64,000 nucleotides of DNA from Paracamarosporium sp. OC-R06-R3 (Eukaryota > Ascomycota > Dothideomycetes > Pleosporales > Didymosphaeriaceae): assembly GCA_019828545.1 (NCBI GenBank), contig JACVRA010000181.1, forward strand, positions 310,001 through 374,000, given 5' to 3'. The translations under genes and the position numbers were made by a program. Below, in pieces: positions 11,014-20,157 of the stretch; positions within the stretch are counted from its first letter, which is position 1, and every line of letters begins with the position of its first letter. The notes below the pieces were generated by a model. That model did not search any database. It worked only from the letters and a program-made list of their open reading frames with translations, and had not been told where the DNA came from.

Positions 11014-12426
11014 TCATCTAAATTCGTCCCCGCATTCGCCAAGCTTCTCTAGTTTTCTTGTCTGTGACTCCTCGATCTTCTTGTGCACAAACGCATCAAT
11101 GTTGCGTTGGACGTCTTCGTCAAGTAGCCTTAACCGATCTTCGTACTCATAACCCTTTCCATCTCCACCGAAGAACTTGCGGTCGATAAACATCCAGAAC
11201 ACAGCGTCGAACGCCCATGACCGTCTCACAGCGTAGTCAATCCAAAACTGCCCATTTTTCCAATTCCTGCGCATTCTTTCTGCTACTCCCGTCTGCGGTT
11301 GCACACTCCCATGGGTAATGGCGACCTGTTCACGCTCATGTAGCACCTTTAGAAAGGTCTCCAGACGAGGTTTGTAGACTATACACCAGTCTTCAAACCC
11401 ACGAAACCAATACTCTGGGGTTTCTAGCAATAGCCACCAAGGTGGATTCTGTGTAAAACTTGCCGGTGCAGCATATGTAAATTCCCAATCTATTATAGAC
11501 AATATGCGACATTGCTTGTCGACGAGTATGTTACCGGGGCGAAAGTCATCGCACCACAGATGGAACGGCCCGTTTTCGAATTCTGAATCGTGGAGCCTCT
11601 TCTCAGACGCTAATTTCTTGAAGAGATGGCGGCCAATATATTTACGTCTGCAATCTTCGGATGATTCGATGGAGTCATTGTGTTGCTTGTCGAGGTGCAT
11701 GATCTTCATGTCGGCAATGGCTGAGTAGTACAAAGATGCAGTGTTGAAAGGTGAGGATATAAGCTGACTCTGTGGACAGTTTGCAAGCTGAACCAACTCA
11801 TTCATATCCCACATCAGTGGACGATCTTTGATGGCCCAAGTATTCGGTCCGGCTTCTAAAGGAACCCCAATCTTATCGAAAGTCAGCGCAGAGAGCTGCA
11901 AGAGAATGTCGGCTATCTGCTCATAGACGAACACGAGCTTCTCTTCATTGATTCCAGGATCTAGCATTGGTCGGTCCTGGGGTGACAGCCCAGGAAGGTT
12001 CAACGCTTCTGACAGAGTTTGCGCATCTTTCACATATTCCATGATGATGAATGGACCCAAATGCCCCGGGCATTCCTCAGTCGTATCATGGTGCAGAACG
12101 AACGGGATCGGTATCGTAGTATTATCGGCGATGTATCTCATCACAGCAACCTCGTTCCTTGTCTTTTCTTCCGGAAATATGTGCACACCAGGGCAAGGAA
12201 TTCGTATAATCGCCGAACCGCCATCGCCAAATTCCATGCGTATGGTTACATTGAATGCTCCCCGTTGCGGTGCGAACAATTCTTTAGGCACTCCTCCACG
12301 GTGCTTCTTAATCAAACTACCGATGGCGCGCATTGTCTCTTCGTCATAAAGTTTCTTTTTCCATGCATCGAAGATGGCATCACTCCGCTCCCATGCTGCA
12401 TCATCGAATTTCATGCGTTGCTCCAT
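11014..12426 (-). CDS. APH-family phosphotransferase-like protein
   Basis: A single uninterrupted frame of 470 residues. It belongs to the aminoglycoside phosphotransferase / choline kinase-like superfamily that is greatly expanded in fungi. Visible landmarks: an N-lobe with FNVTIRMEFGDGGSAIIRI (beta strands and the ATP-Lys region replaced by Arg), HIFPEEKTRNEVAVMRYIA (alpha-C Glu), GPFIIMEYVKDAQTL (hinge), the catalytic loop LWCDDFRPGNILVD (usually HxDxxxxN; here His is Cys and the Asp remains), and the metal-binding IIDWEFTYAAP in place of DFG. About 120 further C-terminal residues are helical. Substrate unknown; the altered catalytic His makes activity uncertain. Confidence 0.78.
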   Translation of the reverse strand: MEQRMKFDDAAWERSDAIFDAWKKKLYDEETMRAIGSLIKKHRGGVPKELFAPQRGAFNVTIRMEFGDGGSAIIRIPCPGVHIFPEEKTRNEVAVMRYIADNTTIPIPFVLHHDTTEECPGHLGPFIIMEYVKDAQTLSEALNLPGLSPQDRPMLDPGINEEKLVFVYEQIADILLQLSALTFDKIGVPLEAGPNTWAIKDRPLMWDMNELVQLANCPQSQLISSPFNTASLYYSAIADMKIMHLDKQHNDSIESSEDCRRKYIGRHLFKKLASEKRLHDSEFENGPFHLWCDDFRPGNILVDKQCRILSIIDWEFTYAAPASFTQNPPWWLLLETPEYWFRGFEDWCIVYKPRLETFLKVLHEREQVAITHGSVQPQTGVAERMRRNWKNGQFWIDYAVRRSWAFDAVFWMFIDRKFFGGDGKGYEYEDRLRLLDEDVQRNIDAFVHKKIEESQTRKLEKLGECGDEFR

Positions 12427-13367
12427 GTCGATTGACTGTGCTGAGGAATGTGGGATAGCGCAAAAATTACACTGTCGAGAGATTCGAGCAGAAAACTACT
12501 GATCAAGGATGACTTTAGTCAGTGGCCAGTGAAGATTTTGAACGGAGATCGGAAGCTGTATTGTACGGTGTCGCGGAAATGGTACGAACGGAAGAGCAAC
12601 TGGGCAGGGTCATGTTGCAGCTGGCGCGCGGTAAACGATAGTGCCAGCAAGCGCCTACAAGTCAAAATAAGCCGTTAATCTATTTTTTCTAGCCGCAGCG
12701 ACCTGGGTAACGTCTTTGAAGTCGTATCGCTGCGGCGTAGGTAACAGAAAAGTGTCGCGGCATGTAGCTGCATTTGATTCGCTACCGGCTGCTGACATAT
12801 TTCTTACTCATCACACGCCCTCTTTTTGGCATTTAGACGCCCGTCGGTCACCCTTACTTATTCACAGTTTTGTATTTATGGATCAGAAATTTGCGACCGT
12901 GCACACTACTTACAAGAGTATTCCGTCGTATTGAAAATTGAAACAACTCAATCAAGCGTGACACTATACATTTTCGTTCACAATGAACTTTTGAACGTGC
13001 TTCACATTGCATTGAACCTTGCTGCATCACGTAATTGGATTTCGAAATGATATATTTCATGTGGTGAGACGACCTTGTTCGTTGTGCGACTTGCCTGCAG
13101 ACCATTCGGATGGCACAGCCCCAATATTTCTCCTTCCCGAATTCACTATCAAGTGCCAACACAACCCTTGGTACATGTTATGCGAGTAATTGAGCCACGT
13201 TGCTGTAAGCGTCTATGATCAAGTCACACCCAATCGATTAGAATCAACTGAGTTTCACCCACAGAAAGGAGCCGCTGGTATCTGCAAGACAAAACACTAC
13301 GATGCGGCGTATCCTTGATGGACCCAGTACGATCGGTTCTTAGATGAGAAAATACCCTTCAAAATCT
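12427..13367. other. Intergenic, no gene recognised
   Basis: About 940 bases upstream of the APH-like gene. Overlapping short frames on both strands without motifs. Confidence 0.45.
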
Positions 13368-13378
13368 TATATAAAAGG
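13368..13378 (+). promoter_or_regulatory. TATA box of the small gene at 13546
   Basis: TATATAAAAGG, a near-perfect TATA element, lies about 180 bases before the ATG at 13546. A putative 5'-UTR intron (13451-13513, GTAAGC...TTCAG with a GCTAATC branch site) sits between them. Confidence 0.5.
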
Positions 13379-13545
13379 AGTAAACCCGTACTTGAGCAGA
13401 CCAAACATCTATCAGCTAGACTATTCCAAGCTACATTCACCGACCCAACTGTAAGCGTCTCACATTGGAGTGAAAAAAGAAGGGCTTGCTAATCATACAA
13501 CATCTACATTCAGTCCTGCTTCACTATTGATGCATTCTAATCGCG

Positions 13546-13722
13546 ATGTCTTCCAGTGACAAGACCAATACCAGCGGTTGTGAGCAAGCTGCGTATCAGA
13601 TAAACATATCGTCATCGACTGCATCGGCACTTGAATCAACCGGCAACACTTCTCGCGAAAGACGTGGACAGACCACTGGTCCAGACTCGTTCCGGATGTA
13701 TACCGACAAGGAACAAGGATAA
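13546..13722 (+). CDS. Small hydrophilic protein with duplicated C-terminal unit
   Basis: The ATG at 13546 opens 58 codons ending in TAA at 13720-13722. The product is highly polar (Ser, Thr, Gly, Gln, Arg, Lys, Asp) with no hydrophobic core, like a hydrophilin or stress protein. Directly after the stop, in the same frame, 30 more codons (13723-13812, then TGA) repeat the end of the protein: TSRERRGQTTG...YTDKEQG versus ASQENRGQHTTG...YTDKKDK. So the 3' end is duplicated, including the stop. Either a short 58-residue protein is made and the second unit is a leftover, or a longer protein existed before a nonsense change. A strong TATA box and a likely 5'-UTR intron favour an expressed gene. 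I know no named family for it. Confidence 0.4.
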   Translation: MSSSDKTNTSGCEQAAYQINISSSTASALESTGNTSRERRGQTTGPDSFRMYTDKEQG

Positions 13723-13815
13723 TTGAACGCCACTGGTCAGGCATCTCAAGAGAATCGTGGTCAGCACACTACAGGGCAAGTTGTTGATCAGTATACGGAC
13801 AAGAAGGACAAATGA

Positions 13816-14467
13816 TCACTTTCAGGTTAACAAGTACTCTGTTCATGGCTAAGAAGACGAAATGCGATAAATTTGGGATGGCACACATGTAGCTGCTGGT
13901 AGAGGACTAGATCCGTAAGCATTCTTTCTTCAACACATACAATAATGTAGGTTTAGTCTTCCTAAGTTGAAAATTCTCAAGTTCCTGTCATGTGATGCCA
14001 AATTCACGCCATAAAATCTGTTGAAACAATCAGGAATGTATCGACTTGTTCACTAAAGGATTCGCAGGGATGTATAAGTGAATTTCCAGCTCTTTGAAAA
14101 CGAGAGAGCTTAATGTTTGATAAGAATCTGCACGTCATACCGTCCTCATCGAATGAATATTATCAGGCACCTTGACCTAGAATCAGTTAGACGACTTCAG
14201 GATAGCCATTCTAGAGGAGAGAGACGTGTCCAGAGATGCTTCGTACATTGACTTCAATAGCATTAATCGCTAACAGAACCCAAAGTCAAATCCACGTGAC
14301 TCGTAGGTACTCTCTTGGTCTCGGATTAGGGTTGCTTATGAAGCAGCAAGCGACTGACACAAGCTATATCTGAACATGATATTCTAGATGTGAATTTCTC
14401 CAGCCAAATTCTTTTCAACATCCAGTAGGTTAGGACAGAAGCTGTCGGATACAATTCTCTCTTATTC
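13816..14467. other. Intergenic, no gene recognised
   Basis: About 650 bases between the small hydrophilic gene and the stop of the bZIP gene. No motif-bearing frame. Confidence 0.45.
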
Positions 14468-15377
14468 TTAATATTCTAGGACAAGCTTCTTCTCGCCGCG
14501 CTTGGTTCGCCAGTAATTAGTAGCTTCCAATACTTCCGGGCATCCGTATAGCAGTAAACCCCATGTCTTGAAGAAGTCCGGGCTGAACTCCCAGCTTCTA
14601 ACGTCCCAGGGATCACCCCAGATGACAAGAGTTGAGGTAGAATCTGCCCTCAAGTTCAACAGGTCGCAACACAGCTTATCGCACAGCAGATCCTCATCAA
14701 GTTGCCCAGTGTGGATACCCCATAGTATGTTGTCTCTCATCCTTGGTATAGGAAACAAGTCTAACCAGGAGTGGTGTATGACACTCGTTTGCATTTTAGT
14801 AGGTTCCAGGCAGCTGGGCAATCTCCGGAGCGATCCTAAGGTCGAGGGCCCGTAAAAATTGAATGGAGAGTTGAAATCATCGCTTTCCAGAAACTCGAAC
14901 GGGATTTGCAAGACCAAAGCGTTTTGCACCAACGCGTCGAGGGCGTTCAGGCGAGTAAGGATCGGCAAGTCGGCGGGATCCAACAGTCTGCACAGCCAAT
15001 TCGTCGAGACTCTTCGCAAAAATCTCGTGATTTCGTCACGCAATTCTCCTGGTATCTTCCGTTGGACTAGGAGCGTCAAGGCAAGGTTCATAATAATGAC
15101 GTTTGAGGATATTGAGAGATCGTCTATTTGAGCACACCGGGCCACCTCAATGTCGCTAACACAAGTAGTCCATTCAGGGTTGGCATCTTTTACCATACGC
15201 TCGCGATGCTTTTTCTTTCCTGCAAAGCATCAGTGACCAGCCACCACTTTAGAAGCACCATTGCCACTAACGAAAGGCTCTTTGAGCTAGCCGATTCTGG
15301 CGCCTCCTCCTTTCGGCGTAATCTGTTGGTTCCCTCCAGTCGTCCGTCGAGTCCCACGATTCTGTAGCTTGAGCCAT
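14468..15377 (-). CDS. bZIP transcription factor with DUF3425 domain
   Basis: Two exons, 15377-15272 and 15219-14468, with a 52-nt intron (GTTAGT...TTTGCAG) give 285 residues. The intron cuts the DNA-binding basic region: exon 1 encodes ERRRRQNRLAQRAF and exon 2 continues RKKKHRERMVK, so the splice recreates the bZIP signature N-x7-R. A reading that starts inside exon 2 loses the DNA-binding part. The rest is a DUF3425 domain: HHSWLDLFPIPRMRDNIL, LVIWGDPWDVRSWEFSPDFF and a C-terminal EATNYWRTKRGEKKLV. The leucine zipper is weak, as is common in this family. DUF3425 bZIP proteins are nuclear regulators of metabolism or stress. The nearest divergent gene is the SDR at 15815. Confidence 0.85.
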
Positions 15378-15814
15378 GAAGGTTGTGAAAGTTCAAGGAG
15401 GTTCAAAAGAAGAAGCGGCAATACCATGCAGGCGCAATCCCGCATCTGGAATGGTGCTTACACCCCTGTCGGCATTAGCATTTGCCACTAGCTCCACTAC
15501 GGTTTGGCGTGGACCACTTTTACTGTTCATGACATGTGTATGCCTATTGCGTCTTGGATAAGTCTTCGCGACCTAACAGCCGGTATGCGCGATTCGTCCT
15601 CTACGTATCGTTCCATGATCATGGTGTTCCAGCTATGGAGGGATGTCCCTTTTTTTACCCATTCTCCTAGCGTCGTAGCCGAATCTTTTCGTCCGACCGA
15701 GATAGTTGCGCCCATCATACGCTGCCTGTATCTGAATATATAAGTAATGGTTTCTAGTAGCATCTTGAAGCAGAAAATTTCACTTTGACCTTGAATGAAT
15801 CCTACGATTTCATA
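15378..15814. promoter_or_regulatory. Divergent intergenic region between bZIP gene and SDR
   Basis: 437 bases separate the bZIP start (minus strand) from the SDR start (plus strand), so it should hold both promoters. No specific operator is recognised. Confidence 0.4.
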
Positions 15815-16753
15815 ATGCCCTGCGCCTCGAGCTCCTTCGATCCCGAAAACGATATCCCAGGCCTTACCGGTCAAGTCATCATCGTCACTGGAGGCAATGC
15901 CGGCCTAGGCCTCGAGACGATTCGGCAACTGGTAAAGCACAATCCTGCCCGTATCTATCTGGCAGCACGCTCCAAAGACAGGGCTGGGACGGCTATCAAA
16001 CAGCTCCAGGAATCTGCAGACAAAGAGCTCCCTATCACCTTCTTAAACCTTGATCTATCCTCCTTTGCAAGCATCAAAGCCGCAGCTGAGACTTTCAAAC
16101 GGTCCGAATCCCGCTTGGATATACTCATCAACAACGCTGGTATCATGATGGTCCCGGAGGGATTAACCGAGGACGGATACGAAATCCAGTTTGGAACCAA
16201 CGTGATGGGACCCGCTCTATTTACCTTACTCCTCTTACCTATACTTCGAAATACCGCGACTATCAACCCTGAAACCCGCGTCGTGAATCTCGCCTCAGCT
16301 TCCGAGGCCAGAGCTCCAGGAGACATCTACCAGTTCGACGAGCTCAAGACTACAGCGCCAAACCGCCATACGACCGCGAGATACACAACATCGAAGATGG
16401 CTGATATCCATTACACTTCTGCGCTGTCTAGAAGGATCTCGGACGTGAAGTTTGTCAGCGTTCATCCGGGAATGGTGGCGACGAATCTCCACCATGCATC
16501 GACCGGATTCTTCCTGACGAAGTTCCTCAATGTCGCTATCAATGTTGCAGCCACACCTGTGGAAAAGGGCGTAAAATCTCAGCTATGGGCTGCCGTCAGT
16601 CCCGAAGCGAAGACCGGAGGGTACTATGGTCCAGTAGGGGTGGCAGCTGGGTCATCGAGGAGTCAAAACTTTAAATTGAGTGAGCAGTTGTGGCGTTGGA
16701 TGTATGCGGAGCTGAAGAATCACGTCGAGTTACCTGTTGAGCTGATTGTGTGA
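15815..16753 (+). CDS. Short-chain dehydrogenase/reductase (retinol dehydrogenase-like)
   Basis: Intronless, 312 residues from the ATG at 15815; upstream in-frame non-ATG codons are ignored. Rossmann-fold signatures: VIIVTGGNAGLGLETIRQL (TGxxxGxG cofactor loop), YLAARSKDRAG after the second strand (Arg suggests NADP(H)), LDILINNAGIMM (NNAG), catalytic YTTSK with Ser upstream in VVNLASASEA, and VSVHPGMVATNL. It belongs to the extended retinol-dehydrogenase/WW-oxidoreductase-like group of classical SDRs common in fungi. Substrate unknown. It shares a divergent promoter region with the bZIP factor at 14468-15377, which could be a regulator, but that is only positional. Confidence 0.85.
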   Translation: MPCASSSFDPENDIPGLTGQVIIVTGGNAGLGLETIRQLVKHNPARIYLAARSKDRAGTAIKQLQESADKELPITFLNLDLSSFASIKAAAETFKRSESRLDILINNAGIMMVPEGLTEDGYEIQFGTNVMGPALFTLLLLPILRNTATINPETRVVNLASASEARAPGDIYQFDELKTTAPNRHTTARYTTSKMADIHYTSALSRRISDVKFVSVHPGMVATNLHHASTGFFLTKFLNVAINVAATPVEKGVKSQLWAAVSPEAKTGGYYGPVGVAAGSSRSQNFKLSEQLWRWMYAELKNHVELPVELIV

Positions 16754-17134
16754 CCGGCGCGCAGAGTCTGTACGCACTTACTGGTTTTTAATGATCAACA
16801 GCTTATATTATATCTCTTATGGTGTATGTATGTATAAGGAAAGAGAGCAATGTATGTTCTCATTTTGAGCGTCGTCTGTATGAATCGGTGACGTGGTGTA
16901 CCGAGTTTGCCGAAAACCATTATTCCGCATCACACTTATTCTAGCCTTCCATCTTTGCTACACGAGGTTCAAATAGTGAGTGCTTTCATACTCTATATAG
17001 CGAATGGATAACCAAATTATCTACAAAGGGCGACACCACCGCCGACACGCTTTTCCAGGCGAGCCAGCTCGACGACCCCAGCCTCACATTATAACGTGAT
17101 AGTAATGGTACATGAGACAGTCTAGAATGGCATT
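16754..17134. other. 3' intergenic between convergent genes
   Basis: About 380 bases between the SDR stop and the stop of the phosphate permease. No gene or repeat identified. Confidence 0.5.
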
Positions 17135-19280
17135 TTACCAGCTAGGAGTGTTGAGGGCAAGACCCATCAGACCACCACCGATCAATCCGGCGATAGGGAT
17201 GGTCATGACCCAGGAGAAGAACAGGAGCCCAACACGTTGCCAGTTGACAGCCTTGAATGTACCGTTGCAAAGACCGACACCAACTGTCGCACCAGTGATG
17301 CACATGGAGGTGGATACTGGAAGCTTGTACTGAGAGAAGATGAGGATAGTGATAGAGGCACCGAGCTCCATGGAGGATCCACGGGAGGGCGAGTGGTACG
17401 TAAGCTTGTTGCCCATGACTATTGAACAGTTAGTGTGAGAAGCGGATTATTGGATCCATTGGAGACTTGCCTTTCATGATGTTGTAACCATAGGTGATGA
17501 AGCCGATACAGATCGTCAGGGCCATAACAGCGATCTGCCAGAGCGGAACTTCCTCCTTTGACTTGGCGGTATTGCCAGTGCTCCAAGCGGCGTACATACC
17601 AGCCCAGACACCAACAGCGTTACCAACATCGTTGGCACCGTGGGCGAACGATGCAGTACAAGCCGTGATAACTTGAACGAAGGAGTACAGGTATTCGGTC
17701 TCGTTCGCATACTTGGGGGCGTGAGAGTATACGCGGTCCATGCGGCGGCCTTCAGGAGTACCGAGAACGCCAACTTGTCTGTAGATTGCATTAGTGAAGT
17801 TTGTTTCTGATTTAGATTATTACTTACGCCTTGTGGATATCATAGTGAAGACCGTAGGTAAATGCGACAACAACGTAAGCGGGTAACCGGATGCAGAGAG
17901 CCTTGAGGTTGTGCAACTCGTAGATCGAACCTGCACCCATAGGGTTCTGGTGCAAAACGCGCATGGCCCAACCAAGAGGTCCCTTCTTTTTTCTCAGCTC
18001 CGCATGGTGCTGTAGACGAGCTTTTTCTAGGAGAGCCTTGTACTGGGCGTTGGCGTCTTGGTAGCGACCGTTCTCGCCTTGGTCAACGCGTGTAAGAGCC
18101 TTGTCACCATGATCGGGGCGAGTGGGAGAGCTGTTATCGGAACCAGCATCGATAGCATCGGAATCGGCAGATTTGGCGAATTTCTCGGGGGCTTCAACCT
18201 GGGTGGGAGGAGCAAGTTCGCCGTTGTCCTCTTCACCGCCGTGCTGAACAACGGAGTAGTTTGGTACCTTAGCCTGCGAGGCATCTTCGGGTGCTGGTCG
18301 CTTGAACAGCAGAGGTCCTTGGAAGAGATCCCAGAACCTGAGGGTGTAATCCTTCTTGATTACCTTGGCATGAACATAGGGCAGGAAGAAGAGCCCAGAC
18401 ATAATAAAGAGCCCAAATCCAACACCAAGAGTGACAGCGGCAATGTACCAGGCAGGCTTCTTGTCCAGACCAAGGTTAGGGGAGCCCTTATAAACGATCG
18501 AAAGTGTGCAGACCGTTCCAGCGATCAAGAAGAAGAATGGCGACGTCCATACAGCCCACTTCACGGGGTCTGCTCGCTTGTGGACTGTATACTTGATGAG
18601 AGAGAAAATGATCGCGCCGAAGCAACCGGAAATGAAAGGAGCCATGCAAAGGCCTGCGAAGATGGCACCCAGACCCTAGAGACGTAGTTAGCAGAAAGTA
18701 CAAAACCATGAGCTTGAACAGTATGCGCTCATGTACAATACGGATCTTGTAGTACCAAACCCGTTGGCACAGGAGAGGAAAGGGAACACTTACCGAGCCA
18801 CCACTCCAGCCCCATTCTACCTTACTAGCACCAACGGCAGCAACACCCACACCAGCGATGGATGAGACCAAGGAGTATGTAGAAGAGACATGAGCAGAGT
18901 TGCGAGTACACCACATAACCCAAATTGCAGCACCGGCGGAAGAGCACGCGAAAGCGAGCAGTTGAACAGGGGCATTATCTCCGAAGGCTTTTGACGGAAT
19001 GATACCATTCTTGATGGTGGAAGCGGTTCGAGCGCCCACAGCCAGTGCTCCAGTCAACTCGAAGATCAAGCAGAGCAGCATGGCCTGGCGGTACGTCACG
19101 GAGCGAGACGACACACTGGTAGCCCAAGCGTTCGCGACATCATCTGAGAGCCAATCAGCATAAGAAACTAACACCATTTTGGGAATCAGGTGAGAACGTA
19201 CTAGCACCATTGTTGAAAGCCTCCAACAAGGCGAACATGGTGCCAAAGGCGAACACATAGGTGTACTCGGACAAGACCAT
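17135..19280 (-). CDS. Pho-4 type phosphate:cation symporter (PiT family)
   Basis: Five exons, 19280-19202, 19143-18794, 18675-17828, 17778-17471 and 17418-17135, give 622 residues. The inorganic phosphate transporter family signature occurs twice, as expected for the inverted repeat: FNNGANDVANAWATSVSSRS near residue 24 (completed only by splicing intron 1) and FAHGANDVGNAVGVW in the C-terminal half. Between the halves lies a long hydrophilic cytosolic loop rich in charged residues. The last junction gives YNIMKVMGNKLTYHSPSRG, a conserved Pho-4 sequence, and requires an intron with a GC donor (GCAAGT). The protein takes up phosphate at the plasma membrane, normally with sodium, as N. crassa PHO-4 and yeast Pho89 do. 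A PHO-type box 174 bases upstream fits repression by phosphate. Confidence 0.93.
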
Positions 19281-19453
19281 GTTGGGCAATGGGATTGTGC
19301 CGGAAACACTTCAACTGCAAGGGTGAGAGGTGATGTGCTGACTTGCATTCATCTTCCATGGGCTACATTATATGTTCGTAGTACGGGTTTTGGGAGGCAA
19401 CCCGCCGTACCATCTGCAGACGATGTTCAACCAGCAGCAGTTGAGCCTGCGCA

Positions 19454-19459
19454 CACGTG
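19454..19459. promoter_or_regulatory. PHO-type E-box (CACGTGGG) of the Pho-4 gene
   Basis: CACGTG followed by GG lies 174 bases before the permease start at 19280. CACGTGGG is the high-affinity yeast Pho4 site, and N. crassa NUC-1 binds CACGTG. A second CACGTGG is at 20152-20157. Together with the gene identity, this suggests phosphate-starvation control. Confidence 0.6.
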
Positions 19460-20151
19460 GGTGTTGCAGCTGTCGATTGCTTCTCGGCATGGCGGGTTTG
19501 AACGGGGGCAGTGCAGGAATGCCATGGTGCCAGGAGTCTGGGCAAAAATGGCGTTCGGCTTGCTGGGGCGGGGCGGAACTGCGACTGGGCTGTTGTCCGT
19601 ATGTACAAGACTCTAGGCGACAACTATAGCCTTGGCCCGCGCCGCGGCGTCGCGAAAAGCCGTACCAAGTCGCTGGCCCAGACCTAAGCGCCGAAAAGGT
19701 TTTCAGTGTTAGGAAGCTGAGAGCCAGCGTGGGATTTCTAGACCAACGACATCGCTGTATACTGGCACGATTGTTCTGTTGTCTCGTTCATCTCCGGGCA
19801 CAACACGTTTGACAGAACTCGAGCGATGCGCGATTCAATGAGAAGCTTTGCGGCACGGAAAACTGATTTGGGTCTTCGTCTGAAAGATCATGCGATAGCC
19901 AAGCTCACATGTGCCTGGCAGCTGCTTGGGTGCTCTAGGTCGCGAGAGTTATCTGGTGCAGTTCTTAGGGCTACCGTGTTCCTGGTAAAGCAAAGAAACC
20001 TTGTGCGATATTGGATAGTAGGGCGTGATATGCACGCCACGGTGCGCGATCCAGGGCTTGTCGTGGGTCTCTGACCCCATGTGAAAGCGAAAGGCGGGCT
20101 CCCGCCGAGATGGGTGCCGGGACGGGGATTACCTAATCGGGTAAGCGTCAG

Positions 20152-20157
20152 CACGTG
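20152..20157. promoter_or_regulatory. Second CACGTG box upstream of the Pho-4 gene
   Basis: GCACGTGG about 870 bases upstream of the permease start. It is weaker support than the proximal box because of distance. Confidence 0.3.

Noticed and set aside
18488..19348. 286-codon minus-strand frame through the Pho-4 gene
   Set aside because: It contains true exon 2 but runs through introns 1 and 2 and leaves frame; the spliced model restores both signature motifs.
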